Notes: generated from the letters alone by a model not told the origin. DNA of 64,000 bases from Gaiella sp038230035 (GCA_038230035.1 JBBRNX010000005.1:1-64000); one strand, 5' to 3'; counted from the first letter of the stretch, positions 43,427-51,969 are shown. Made by a program: numbers and translations.

Positions 43427-43786
43427 GTGAGACGAAAGGCAGGCACACTCCTTCCGCTCGAGATCTCGATCCTCGAGACTGCGATCGACCTTCGCAGGCG
43501 CGGCGAAGAGGAGTTCCACGGCTTTGCCATCGCAAAGGAGATCGCAGAGCGCGAGGAGGCCCGCACGCTCACCGCACACGGCACGCTCTACAAAGCGCTC
43601 GAGCGGATGCAGCAGGCAGGGCTCCTCGAGAGCAGCTGGGAGGATCCGGCTGCCGCCGCCGCCGAGGGCCGTCCGCGCCGCCGGCTGTACCACATCACCG
43701 GGCTCGGTGAGCAAGCCCTCGCCGTCTCCGACGCGCTCAGACGGTCACCCGCGATCCAGCCCCACGGTGGGCTCGCTCCTTCGTGA
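43427..43786 (+). CDS. PadR-family transcriptional regulator
   Basis: A 119-residue winged-helix repressor. The PadR pattern is seen in EISILETAIDLRRR, FHGFAIAKEIAE, LTAHGTLYKALERMQQAGLLESSWE and GRPRRRLYHITGLGEQAL. The GTG at 43427 was chosen over 43358 because it sits 6 bases after the -10 TATTAT, so the message should be leaderless. The following gene overlaps its stop by 4 bases, the usual PadR plus small membrane protein pair. It probably represses its own operon and the divergent membrane gene. Confidence 0.88.
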   Translation: MRRKAGTLLPLEISILETAIDLRRRGEEEFHGFAIAKEIAEREEARTLTAHGTLYKALERMQQAGLLESSWEDPAAAAAEGRPRRRLYHITGLGEQALAVSDALRRSPAIQPHGGLAPS

Positions 43787-44394
43787 CCGGACGCACGCCC
43801 GAGCTCGCGGAGGGGTTCACGCGCCGCTGGGCGAGCCTCTACACGCGCGGGCTTCCCGCCGACCTTCGGACGGCACGGAGAGACGAGCTGGACTCGGATC
43901 TCTGGGAGCACAGACAGTGGAGCACCACCGAAGGCCGCCGACCCGGTCAGATCGCGATCGAGATCACGGAGAGGCTGGTCGCCGGGATGGCAGGCGATCT
44001 CCTCTGGCGATTCGAGCACCGAGGAGCACGCCCACACACAACCCGTCCACTTGGAGGTGGAGACATGACCCGACTGCTGAAGAACTACGGAATGGTCGCC
44101 CTCACAGTCGCCCTCGGAATCTTCACGATCGCGGTTTCGATCGGCGTCATAACCTTCGGCGATGGTAAGGGCTTGCAAGGCGCGATCCTGCTCGTCGGCG
44201 GCGTCCTCATGCTTGGCGGACTGTTCGCCGTGCGCAGTGGTCTCCCCGGCGGCCGACCAGCCGTTGCGCTGGGCGTGATCGCGCCAGGGCTCTTGGGGAT
44301 CTGGACGATCGTCCTGCCGATCGTCTCCCTCGTGATTCTCATCTGGCTGTACGCACCGAGCCAGCTGCGCCGCGAGCCGGTTCGGCCGGCCTGA
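43783..44394 (+). CDS. membrane protein co-encoded with PadR
   Basis: A 203-residue protein. The first 90 residues are soluble, with RRWASLYTRGLPADLRTARRDELDSDLWEH resembling the helical HAAS/DUF1700 domain that commonly follows PadR regulators. Three or four transmembrane helices follow (about 100-125, 130-150, 160-190). The function of this class is not established; it may sense membrane state for the regulator. The GTG start overlaps the padR stop (GTGA). Confidence 0.8.
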   Translation: MTGRTPELAEGFTRRWASLYTRGLPADLRTARRDELDSDLWEHRQWSTTEGRRPGQIAIEITERLVAGMAGDLLWRFEHRGARPHTTRPLGGGDMTRLLKNYGMVALTVALGIFTIAVSIGVITFGDGKGLQGAILLVGGVLMLGGLFAVRSGLPGGRPAVALGVIAPGLLGIWTIVLPIVSLVILIWLYAPSQLRREPVRPA

Positions 44395-44402
44395 CGAACG
44401 CT

Positions 44403-45275
44403 TTACCCGCGGGCGAGCGCAGCCGCGAGCTGAGCGGTCTCCGTCGGTGTCTTGCCGACCCGGATACCTCGCGCCTCGAGCGCATCCTTCTTCCCCTGCG
44501 CGGTTCCCGACGAGCCGGAGATGATCGCACCCGCGTGGCCCATCGTCTTGCCGGGCGGCGCGGTGAAGCCCGCGATGTATGCGACCGCGGGCTTGCCGAG
44601 CTCCGCCTCGATGAACGCAGCGGCCTTCTCCTCCTCGTCGCCGCCGATCTCGCCGACCATCACGACGTACTCGGTCTGTGGGTCGTCGCGGAACTTCTCG
44701 AGAACATCGATGAACGACGATCCGACAACGGGGTCGCCGCCGATCCCCACGATCGTCGAGTTGCCGAGCCCGAGCTGCGTCAGCTCGTGGCCGATCTGGT
44801 ACGTGAGCGTGCCCGACCGGGACACGAGCCCGATCGAGCCCTCGCTGAAGATCTCGGCCGGGATGATCCCGACATTCGCCTTGCCGGGAGAGAGCGCACC
44901 TGGGCAATTCGGTCCCAGCATCGTCACGCCCTTAGGGCGGATGTGGGTGTGGATGCGCAGCATCTCGTGCGCCGGGATTCCCTCGGTGATGCAGATGACC
45001 GTCGAGATCCCTGCGTCGACAGCCTCGTAGATCGCATCGGCCGCGAACGGAGCCGGGACGAAGACCATCGCCGTGTTCGCGCCCTCGCGCGCCACCGCGT
45101 CGGCCACGGTGTCGAAGACGGGAACGCCCTCGACGTCCTGTCCGCCCTTGCCCGGCGTCACACCGGCGACAAGCTGCGTCCCATAGGCGCGATTCCGCAA
45201 CCCGTGAAAGCGGCCCTCGGAGCCGGTCAACCCCTGCACGACAAGGCGCGTTTCCCGATCGACGATGATCGCCAT
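44403..45275 (-). CDS. sucD: succinyl-CoA synthetase alpha subunit
   Basis: With SucC it interconverts succinyl-CoA and succinate with nucleotide triphosphate formation. The 290-residue protein has the CoA-binding QGLTGSEGRFH and VAGVTPGKGGQ segments, GPNCPGALSPGKANVGIIP, and the phosphorylated His247 in GHAGAIISG. The ATG shares one base with the stop of the upstream methyltransferase (TAATG), so translation is coupled. It is the last gene of the sucC-methyltransferase-sucD operon. Confidence 0.96.
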   Translation of the reverse strand: MAIIVDRETRLVVQGLTGSEGRFHGLRNRAYGTQLVAGVTPGKGGQDVEGVPVFDTVADAVAREGANTAMVFVPAPFAADAIYEAVDAGISTVICITEGIPAHEMLRIHTHIRPKGVTMLGPNCPGALSPGKANVGIIPAEIFSEGSIGLVSRSGTLTYQIGHELTQLGLGNSTIVGIGGDPVVGSSFIDVLEKFRDDPQTEYVVMVGEIGGDEEEKAAAFIEAELGKPAVAYIAGFTAPPGKTMGHAGAIISGSSGTAQGKKDALEARGIRVGKTPTETAQLAAALARG

Positions 45276-45913
45276 TAGCTTTTCACCGCCCGGAGAGCGA
45301 TCTTCGCGAGCGTCAGGCGGCCACCCGCGACGCGCGAGCCGAGTAGCTCGACCGCGCGAACAGCGTCGTCACCCGTGCATCCGGTCCGCCCGAGCCACGC
45401 CTGGAGGTCGAACGAGTGCTCGAACTCCCGCGCCTCGGCGACCGACAAGCCGGCGCCCTCGACAAAGCCGCGCCACTCGTCCGCGGAGTAGTTGCGCACG
45501 TGGGACGGATCACGGAGCGTCTCGGCCTTCTCGACGTCGTCGCCCATGAACATCGTGTCCACGAGCAGTACGCGATCACCGCTGACGCGAGCCATCTCGG
45601 CTACCGCGGCGCCAACATCCTCGAAATGGTGGGCGGCCGTGCGGCACGCCACGACGTCGAAGCTCCCGCTCGCGAACGGCAGATGCTCCGCCGGGCAGAT
45701 CACATCCGGATGCATCCCCGGCGCCCGATCGCAGGTCACGACGTCGAGCCCAGCCTCGCGGAGCCGCCGCGCGACGTGCCCGCCGCCGGTCGCGACGTCT
45801 AGAGCCGTTCGCGCCCCCGCAGCCCACTCGACGAGGGCGTCCAGATCCTCGCCACGGTTGTGCGCGTCGGACTCCACGTACAGCGCGGCCCTCTCCGACC
45901 ACACGTCCGTCAT
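45275..45913 (-). CDS. class I SAM methyltransferase inside the suc operon
   Basis: A 212-residue methyltransferase. Motif I is TALDVATGGGHVARRL (Gly-rich loop), post-I acidic residue in VVTCDRAPG, and the UbiE-like PFASGSFDVVACRTAAHHFEDV follows; the rest reads DRVLLVDTMFMGDD and ADEWRGFVEGAGL. It resembles the UbiE/COQ5-type family, but the acceptor is unknown. Its start overlaps the sucC stop by 4 bases and its stop overlaps the sucD ATG by one base. Its base composition is like that of its neighbours. Confidence 0.85.
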   Translation of the reverse strand: MTDVWSERAALYVESDAHNRGEDLDALVEWAAGARTALDVATGGGHVARRLREAGLDVVTCDRAPGMHPDVICPAEHLPFASGSFDVVACRTAAHHFEDVGAAVAEMARVSGDRVLLVDTMFMGDDVEKAETLRDPSHVRNYSADEWRGFVEGAGLSVAEAREFEHSFDLQAWLGRTGCTGDDAVRAVELLGSRVAGGRLTLAKIALRAVKS

Positions 45914-47052
45914 GCCGCAAGCTCCACGGCGCGCCGGGCCGCATCGAGCATCGTCGGCTCGACATGAAGCCCCGGCGGTGCCGCCTCGACGAGGATCCGC
46001 CGGCCTTCTTCCGAGTTCGTCCCGTCGAGCCGCACGACGATCGGCGCCGTGATCTCGATCTGCTCGAGCGCCTGCAGGATCCCGCGGGCCACTTCGTCGC
46101 AGCGCGTGATCCCACCGAAGATGTTGAAGAAGATCGAGCGCACCTGCGGGTCCTGCGTAACCACCGAGAGTGCGTCGACTACGCCCTGAGCGTCGCCGCC
46201 GCCGCCGAGGTCACAGAAGTTCGCGGGCCGCCCGCCGGCGAAGGTGACGACGTCCACCGTGGACATGGAGAGACCGGCGCCGTTGCCGAGCACACCGACC
46301 TCGCCGTCGAGCTTCACGTAGGTGACGTGCTTCTCGCGTGCGAGCGCCTCGAGCGGATCCGCCGCCGCGGTGTCGCGCATCTCCGCGATGTCCGGATGCC
46401 GATAGAGCGCGTTGTCGTCGACCGTGAACTTCGAGTCGAGCGCCCGCACCTCGCCGTCCGGCGTCACGATCAACGGGTTGATCTCGCAGAGCATCGCGTC
46501 GCAGCCGACGAACGTCTCGTAGAGCTTCCCGATGATCGCTGCAATCTGCTTCTGCTCGCTTGGCTCTTTGACTCCAGCTGCGTAGATAAGCCGCCGGGCC
46601 TGCCACGGATTGAACCCTTCGAGCGGATCGACGTGCAGGTAGACCAGTGCGTCGGGATTCGTCTCCGCGACCTCCTCGATCTCCACACCGCCCTGCGTCG
46701 TGAACATGAAGAGCGGCTGCTTCGCGCCCCGGTCGAAGGTCAGCGAAAGGTAGTACTCCTTCGCGATGTCGGACGCGCTCTCGATCCAGAGGCGCCGCAC
46801 GACATGGCCGCGAATGTCGAGGCCGAGGATCGCGCGAGCATGCTGCTCGGCCTCGTCGGGGGTCGCTGCAAGCTTGATGCCGCCGGCCTTCCCACGTCCA
46901 CCGGTGAGCACCTGAGCCTTGACGACGACAGCGCCGCCGATTTCCTCGGCTGCGGCTCGCGCCTCCTCCGAGGTCTCGGCCAGGCGTCCGTTGGAGACAG
47001 GGATGCCGAAGCGCGCAAAGAGCTGCTTGCCTTGATACTCGTAGAGGTCCAC
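45910..47052 (-). CDS. sucC: succinyl-CoA synthetase beta subunit
   Basis: The ATP-grasp, nucleotide-binding subunit. The 380-residue protein begins MDLYEYQGKQLFARFGIPV and has VVVKAQVLTGGRGKAGG (nucleotide loop), CEINPLIVTPDGEVRALDSK, NGAGLSMSTVD and FFNIFGGITRCDEVARGI. All are standard for SucC. Gene order is sucC, methyltransferase, sucD, each overlapping the next. The operon complements sdh, gltA, mdh and icd-like genes elsewhere in the window. Confidence 0.96.
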   Translation of the reverse strand: MDLYEYQGKQLFARFGIPVSNGRLAETSEEARAAAEEIGGAVVVKAQVLTGGRGKAGGIKLAATPDEAEQHARAILGLDIRGHVVRRLWIESASDIAKEYYLSLTFDRGAKQPLFMFTTQGGVEIEEVAETNPDALVYLHVDPLEGFNPWQARRLIYAAGVKEPSEQKQIAAIIGKLYETFVGCDAMLCEINPLIVTPDGEVRALDSKFTVDDNALYRHPDIAEMRDTAAADPLEALAREKHVTYVKLDGEVGVLGNGAGLSMSTVDVVTFAGGRPANFCDLGGGGDAQGVVDALSVVTQDPQVRSIFFNIFGGITRCDEVARGILQALEQIEITAPIVVRLDGTNSEEGRRILVEAAPPGLHVEPTMLDAARRAVELAA

Positions 47053-47107
47053 CCCGCCGCCGAGCCTACCAGCCGACCATCGACGGCTTGTCTGTCAGCA
47101 TGGGCCG

Positions 47108-47704
47108 GTGCGCCGGACGCTCCTCTTGCTCGCGTACCTCCCGCTGCTCGCCGGCTGCGGCACCGTCACTACCTCGCTGCCGCCCGCACATGCAGCGTCA
47201 CCGCAGCGAGCCGAGCTCGGGTGGCTCGAGAGCATCGGCGACAAATCGGGCCGCATCGTCTTCGGGGTTCGGTCGTTCGAGGTGACCAAGGACGGGTGGC
47301 GTGCACACATCTCGGTCGAGAACGACACAGAACTTCCGTTCGCAGTCGGGCTCCCCGGGCGATCCGATTCGCTGACCTTCGGACTGATGCTGTTCTCAAC
47401 CGGCGCCCACTCCGAGCTCGAGACGCGCAGTGCAGACAACTCGCTCCCCGCGATCCGGCCGGCCGAGACCTTCACGCCTGCTCTACCCAAACAGCTCGAG
47501 GCGCACAAGACGTGGACGGGAACGATCGCCGGTGGGGGACCGGTGGCGGCTGGCACCTGGGCCCGCGTCGTGTACGGCGCCCTGTTCCCGGTGCCCGCAA
47601 AGGACGGCACCTCGACGTCTCAGCTGCCCGATGCGCTGCGCAAGGCAAACGTCGACAAAGGGCTGGTCTGGATCACCGACCACGCATACAAGCTTCGGCC
47701 GTAG
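47108..47704 (+). CDS. putative lipoprotein
   Basis: A 198-residue lipoprotein candidate of unknown function. The N terminus MRRTLLLLAYLPLLAGCG is a short lipoprotein signal with lipobox LAGC (Cys17). The mature part reads as an all-beta domain, with GRIVFGVRSFEVTKDGWRAHISVENDTELPF and later AAGTWARVVYGALF, similar in style to immunoglobulin-like domains of exported proteins. GTG start. Its stop codon lies inside a palindromic repeat shared with the convergent DUF1028 gene. Confidence 0.7.
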   Translation: MRRTLLLLAYLPLLAGCGTVTTSLPPAHAASPQRAELGWLESIGDKSGRIVFGVRSFEVTKDGWRAHISVENDTELPFAVGLPGRSDSLTFGLMLFSTGAHSELETRSADNSLPAIRPAETFTPALPKQLEAHKTWTGTIAGGGPVAAGTWARVVYGALFPVPAKDGTSTSQLPDALRKANVDKGLVWITDHAYKLRP

Positions 47705-47737
47705 GGCGACCTACGGCGTTGCAAAGCCTCGCCCTAC
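47701..47737. repeat. palindromic repeat spanning two convergent stop codons
   Basis: GTAGGGCGA (47701-47709) and TCGCCCTAC (47729-47737) are exact inverted arms with a 19-base loop. One arm contains the TAG of the lipoprotein gene, the other the TAG of the convergent DUF1028 gene. The loop contains AAGCCTCGCCC shared with the element at 36503. A bidirectional terminator is likely. Confidence 0.65.
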
Positions 47738-48654
47738 ACGCCGACGAGCGCGCGGAAGTCGGCGTTGTCCGCGAGCGACGCGAAGTCCGAGTCGACCGCC
47801 ATCGCGGCACGCACACCCGGGTCGAGCTCGACAGCCCGCCTGACATGAGAGAGCGCGTCCTCTGTTCTGCCGTCGAGTGACTCGAAGCAGGCCAGGTCGT
47901 AGAGGAGCATCGGGTCGTCGCCGAAGCGCTCGTGCGCAGAAGCGAGGAGCGCAACCCCTTCGCCGTAGCGGCCGGGTGCGTGGTGTGCCGTCGCCAACCG
48001 CAGGGCATCCCAGACAAGACGGATCCCGAGCAGTCGCCGCAGCTCGACGATCGGCTCCGGGTGGTCGTCGACCCGGAGGTCGCAGATGCGATCGAGGCCC
48101 TCGCGGCTCTCGGCGGCCGCACCGGGTCGCTCGACGAGGACGGCGGCCGACTGCTGCCCGCGGGCGTCGCCACCCGCGGCCTGCCCTGCCTCGAGCGCGG
48201 CGACGAGCCGCTCCGCCAGCGCGCCACCGGTTCCGAGGTACGCCCGCTCCATCTCCGCTACGACGGCCTCGCCGGCGAGAATGTTCCCCTGCACCGCATA
48301 GCCCGGCCCCGTTCGATGCCCTGCCCAGGCAAGGCACTCCGACCCGGTGTGCGCCGCGGCGGTCCCGTCCGCGGCGACGACGCCGAGCTGCCGGGTCTCG
48401 CGTTCGCTGTCTGCCGCGAGCACCTGTGAGATCGCCTCCTGCGGCCCGAGTCCGCTGCCGAGCCGTTCGAGGATCCGCGGCCCGAAGACGGCAACGCCGG
48501 CAGCCTGCGTCGCGACCGCACCAACCCCAGCCCGCGCCCACGGCACGACGTTGCCGACTGCGAAGTAGCGCGATTGGACAGCGCAGCCGATCTCGCCTGT
48601 CTCGGCGTCGACCGCGACGATCGAGAACGTCGCCTTCCTGCCTTGCACGCGCAT
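47734..48654 (-). CDS. DUF1028 family (Ntn-hydrolase-like) protein with TPR-like tail
   Basis: A 306-residue protein. Residues about 8-215 form a DUF1028 domain (FSIVAVDAETGEIGCAVQSRYFAVGNVVPW, GVGAVATQA, GYAVQGNIL), a family resembling N-terminal nucleophile hydrolases of unknown substrate. The C-terminal part (about 235-300) has helical TPR-like pairs: ALRLATAHHAPGRYGEGVALLASA, MLLYDLACFESLDGRTEDALSHVRRAVELDP. The ATG directly follows the stop of the SDR gene (TAGATG), so the pair is coupled. Confidence 0.85.
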   Translation of the reverse strand: MRVQGRKATFSIVAVDAETGEIGCAVQSRYFAVGNVVPWARAGVGAVATQAAGVAVFGPRILERLGSGLGPQEAISQVLAADSERETRQLGVVAADGTAAAHTGSECLAWAGHRTGPGYAVQGNILAGEAVVAEMERAYLGTGGALAERLVAALEAGQAAGGDARGQQSAAVLVERPGAAAESREGLDRICDLRVDDHPEPIVELRRLLGIRLVWDALRLATAHHAPGRYGEGVALLASAHERFGDDPMLLYDLACFESLDGRTEDALSHVRRAVELDPGVRAAMAVDSDFASLADNADFRALVGV

Positions 48655-49347
48655 CTAGAACTCCTGCGCGGTCGGTCGGACGAGAAGCTCGTTGACGTCC
48701 ACGTGCGCCGGTTGTTCCAGCGCGTACAGCACGGCGCGGGCCACGTCGTCGGGCTCGAGCGGCACTTCCATCGGCTTCTGCGCGAAGAACGCGGTATCCA
48801 CAATCCCAGGCGCAATCACCGTCACCCGGACACCCGTCCCGTTTAGCTCCTGCCTTGCCGACTCGGCCATCGCGTGCACCGCGTGCTTCGTCGCCGAGTA
48901 GAGCGAACCCGGGACGTGCCTCCGGCCGGCTGCCGAGCCAGTGAGCAGCAGATGCCCGCGGGACTCCTTCAACGCGGGGAGCGCGGCCCGGATCGTCAGT
49001 GCAGCACCGTAGACGTTCGTCAGCACCATGTCCCGCCAGTGCTCGGGCGTGTCGCCGACGAAGCTCCGTGTCGCGCCGAATCCGGCGTTGGCCCACGCGG
49101 CATCGAGGCGTCCGAAGTGCTCGAGCGCGATCGTCAACGCCGCCTGCTGATCCTCCCAGCTCGTGACGTCACACTCCACGGCAATTGCGCGCTCCGAACC
49201 GCCGAGCTCGTCGGCGAGCGCGTTCAGCTTGTCGAGCGAACGGGCTGCAAGAACGAGCCTCCAGCCGGACGCAGCAGCGAGGCGCGCAGTCGCCGCGCCG
49301 ATGCCGGCCGAGGCTCCCGTGATCCAGATGACGCGCTCGTCGCTCAT
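48655..49347 (-). CDS. short-chain dehydrogenase/reductase
   Basis: A 230-residue classical SDR with WITGASAGIGAATARLA (cofactor loop), WANAGFG, the catalytic Ser in LLLTGSAAGRR and Tyr/Lys in YSATKHAV, and VIAPGIVDT. The length and the loop suggest NADP(H), with an Arg after the second strand (LAARSLDK). Substrate unknown. It is followed without gap by the DUF1028 gene. Confidence 0.9.
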   Translation of the reverse strand: MSDERVIWITGASAGIGAATARLAAASGWRLVLAARSLDKLNALADELGGSERAIAVECDVTSWEDQQAALTIALEHFGRLDAAWANAGFGATRSFVGDTPEHWRDMVLTNVYGAALTIRAALPALKESRGHLLLTGSAAGRRHVPGSLYSATKHAVHAMAESARQELNGTGVRVTVIAPGIVDTAFFAQKPMEVPLEPDDVARAVLYALEQPAHVDVNELLVRPTAQEF

Positions 49348-49375
49348 GTGCCGATGCTAGTCACGACGTAGCTGT

Positions 49376-49798
49376 CTACGCGTCCGCCGCCGCTGAGGCC
49401 GCGTCTTTCGCAACGATCGGAAGGGTCGTGCGCGACGGAAACAGCCGCTCGCGGACGCGCAGCGACGGCTCGTCCACGATGGCCGCGGCAACCACACCGG
49501 CCGCGGTCGCGACGCACACATACAACGCGAACGAGACGACCCAGCGAAGTTCGAGGGACACGCCGGTTCCGAGCTTGAAGAGTGGTGCCACAAGCCGTGT
49601 GACATTGATGTGCCACAAGTAGATGGGATAGCTGAAATACCCGATGAACGCACCGGAATCGACCGGCTGGATGGTCGAATGCGTGAACAGGACCAGCAGG
49701 ATGGCAATACCGCGGAGAACGTCCAGCTGGATCATGCGCGATCGATCTCGGCCCGGCGTGCGCCAGTCAGGCAGCCAGCGAACGCGTCTACCGCTCAT
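49376..49798 (-). pseudogene. acyltransferase-3 (OafA-like) gene with large in-frame internal deletion
   Basis: The 140-residue frame joins the very start of an OafA/YrhL acyltransferase (RMIQLDVLRGIAILLVLFTHS) directly to its end (FIGYFSYPIYLWHINVTRLV and two more hydrophobic helices). Full-length relatives have about 350-400 residues and ten membrane helices, so roughly 230 residues are missing. The catalytic His region after the first helix and the middle helices are absent. The ATG at 49798 overlaps the upstream gene's stop (ATGA), so it was once the last gene of that operon. It may still make a small membrane protein. Confidence 0.65.
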
Positions 49799-50640
49799 GC
49801 CTCGATGTTCGTGACGACCTGACGCTCGACCTGCTCCGGCTCCTTGCCGCAGCTCGCCGGCACCGTCGGGCCGTCCTGCACCTCGACGGTCGCATCGACC
49901 AAGCCCGAGGGCAGCGCAAGCGTCACCCGACCATCCTCGACCGAAACGAGGTCGACGTGTCGGAGCCCTTCGACGAGGAGCGCTGCCCGCACCGCGATCT
50001 CGGCGGCCTGTGCCGCCGGCGGGAACGTCGTCCTGCCGCGGAGCTGTTCGACCGGGAGTCGGCCGGCCCGCAGCGCGCCGACGAGTGAGAGCGCCTCCGT
50101 CGGATCGACCCGTCCGAACAGAAGGCCGTCGGGCAGCCAGAGAAGGTTCGGCGCGAAGCGATGCCCGCCCTGATGCGACGAGAGCCACAGTGACTCCGAA
50201 TCGAGCTCGTCGCGCAGCACGTCGTAGAGCGGTCGCCCAAGTCGTGCACAGCAGGCGTCGCGCCGGCCGTGCCCGCAGACGAGCGCGAGCGGGCCGGCGA
50301 ACGGCTCGCCGCCGGTCGCAAGGTCGACGTCCGGCAGGTCGTCGTAGCCGGTGAGCCGGAAGCGCCGGATCGTCGGCGTCGCGGCAGCAGCCCCGACGAC
50401 AAACGCTGCGAGCTCTCTCCCGCGCCTGTCCGGCCGCCGGATCAGCAGTGCCTTCGAGCGAGGGGTCCCGTCCAGCCACGAAGCGACCGCACTCGCAGCG
50501 GGTGGGGCAAGACTGTCGAGAGCGTCTCGTTCCCATGCACCGCGAACCTCGAGCAGCAGGAACGAATCCGCACGGCCCGCGGTGCCGGCGAGCGGCTCGG
50601 CGGCGGCAAGCGACAGCGCCGAGCACGTGCCCTCGTTCAT
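49795..50640 (-). CDS. sucrase/ferredoxin-like (thioredoxin-fold) family protein
   Basis: A 281-residue protein of the family named sucraseferredoxin-like. The central segment LALVCGHGRRDACCARLGRPLYDVL is the family's Cys-rich signature (CxHGxRDxCCA), likely binding an Fe-S cluster or acting in redox. Later parts contain SSHQGGHRFAPNLLWLPDGLLFGR, typical of the same family. The role is not established. It overlaps the methyltransferase upstream and the deleted acyltransferase downstream by 4 bases each. Confidence 0.85.
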   Translation of the reverse strand: MNEGTCSALSLAAAEPLAGTAGRADSFLLLEVRGAWERDALDSLAPPAASAVASWLDGTPRSKALLIRRPDRRGRELAAFVVGAAAATPTIRRFRLTGYDDLPDVDLATGGEPFAGPLALVCGHGRRDACCARLGRPLYDVLRDELDSESLWLSSHQGGHRFAPNLLWLPDGLLFGRVDPTEALSLVGALRAGRLPVEQLRGRTTFPPAAQAAEIAVRAALLVEGLRHVDLVSVEDGRVTLALPSGLVDATVEVQDGPTVPASCGKEPEQVERQVVTNIEA

Positions 50641-51800
50641 GAGCGTTGCGGCAACAGGTCGGCAAGGAGGCGCTCGAGTGCCGGCTTGATGCCAAGCGCA
50701 TCGGCGAAGTGCCGGTACTCCCCATATGCCTTCGCCCGATCTCGCGCGGGTCTCGATGTCGCACGGATGAGCACGTTCTTCGGCGTGTGCTCGAGCTCCA
50801 CGAACTCGACGAGCTGAACGTCGTAGCCGACGGCCTCGAGCAGTTGCGCGCGGGCCGCGTCGGTGACGTCCGAGGCGAAGCGCGCCCGCAGCAACCCGCG
50901 ATCGAGCAGTGGCGCGAGCGGCGCATTCCGGATCTGTGTCGACAGCTCGTGCTGGCAGCACGGCACCGCGAGAATCACCGGGGCCTTCCAACGTACGGCT
51001 CGCTCTAGCGCAGCGTCGGTCGCTGTGTCGCACGCATGCAGCGAGACGACCAGATCGGCTGCGTCGACGCCGCGGTAGCCCGCGATGTCCCCGACCTCGA
51101 ACCGCAGCCCTTCGCTCCCGAGGTTGCCGGCGAGGGCGTTGCACGCCGCCACGACGTCCTCCTTGAGATCGAGCCCGACGAGATCGACCTCGCGCCCGTG
51201 GAGAGCTGTCAGCAGATGGTGGAGCGCAAAGGTCAGATACGACTTGCCGGAGCCGAAATCGACGACGCGGAGCCGACCCGAGGGGAGCGCCGGCAGGACA
51301 TCCTCGACGAGCTCGAGGAACCGGTTGACCTGGCGAAACTTGTCCTGCCGCTGCGCCTTCACCTTCCCAGCCGGGGTCTGTACCCCGAGCTCGACGAGAA
51401 ACGGCACCGGCGTCCCGTCGACGAGAACGTGCTGCTTCTGGCGATCGTGGCCGCGTGTGGCCCGCGTACGCGTGGCCGGGCGCCGTAGCACCGTCGTGCC
51501 GTTTGGCCCGGCGAGCACCTGATGGTCGGCGTCCGTTGCGCGGAGGTGCGCCTGCCGGAACTCCCCGCCCACGAGATGGACGAGCCGCCGCGCCGTCTCG
51601 TCGGGCGCCAGATTCTCGTCGGTCGTCTGAGTCGCATAGTGATAGCGCCAGCGGTAGCGCAGTGCACCGCGCACCTCGACCGGGTCGACGGTCACCTTGG
51701 AGTAGCGGGCGGGATCGGAGCGGCGCGGCTTGCTGAGCGTCGCGCCCGTCAGCGCGTCGCGGCCGATCAGATCGTCGACGAGGTCCGACAGCTCGCTCAT
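50637..51800 (-). CDS. SAM-dependent methyltransferase (Methyltransf_32-like)
   Basis: A 387-residue protein with an N-terminal region of about 150 residues ending in a basic stretch (RATRGHDRQKQHVLVDG) and a C-terminal methyltransferase domain: VVDFGSGKSYLTFALHHLL (motif I), LVGLDLKEDVV (post I) and DLVVSLHACDTATD (motif IV region), then VPCCQHELS. The layout matches a family related to eukaryotic METTL25-type proteins; the target may be RNA or protein. The ATG at 51800 lies inside a perfect inverted repeat (51795-51817). The next gene overlaps its end. Confidence 0.83.
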   Translation of the reverse strand: MSELSDLVDDLIGRDALTGATLSKPRRSDPARYSKVTVDPVEVRGALRYRWRYHYATQTTDENLAPDETARRLVHLVGGEFRQAHLRATDADHQVLAGPNGTTVLRRPATRTRATRGHDRQKQHVLVDGTPVPFLVELGVQTPAGKVKAQRQDKFRQVNRFLELVEDVLPALPSGRLRVVDFGSGKSYLTFALHHLLTALHGREVDLVGLDLKEDVVAACNALAGNLGSEGLRFEVGDIAGYRGVDAADLVVSLHACDTATDAALERAVRWKAPVILAVPCCQHELSTQIRNAPLAPLLDRGLLRARFASDVTDAARAQLLEAVGYDVQLVEFVELEHTPKNVLIRATSRPARDRAKAYGEYRHFADALGIKPALERLLADLLPQRS

Positions 51801-51952
51801 GGGTCAATCCCATGAGCGTGGGGATGGGCGTGTGGGGGAAACCGGGAGGTTCCCCCCAGGATGAGGAAGAAGGGGGCACGTGGGGGAAACATGGTTTCCG
51901 CCACGACCGAGCCGCATCGGGGCCCCCAGGAAGTGCGAAGCACTTTCTGGGG
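51795..51952. repeat. cluster of four inverted repeats
   Basis: Four hairpins are packed in 158 bases: GCTCATGGG..CCCATGAGC (51795-51817, perfect 9 bp, including a start codon), GGGGGAAACC..GGTTCCCCCC (51834-51857), GTGGGGGAAAC..GTTTCCGCCAC (51880-51904, one mismatch), and CCCCAGGAAGTGC..GCACTTTCTGGGG (51924-51952, one G-T). The string GTGGGGGAAAC occurs twice. The cluster separates the methyltransferase start from the end of the carboxylase gene. Confidence 0.7.
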
Positions 51953-51969
51953 TGAGCAGGCGTAGGTGC

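Noticed and set aside
49799..50926. Upstream extension of the truncated acyltransferase frame
   Set aside because: The extension is antisense or out of frame to the sucrase/ferredoxin-like gene; only the part after 49798 resembles an acyltransferase.
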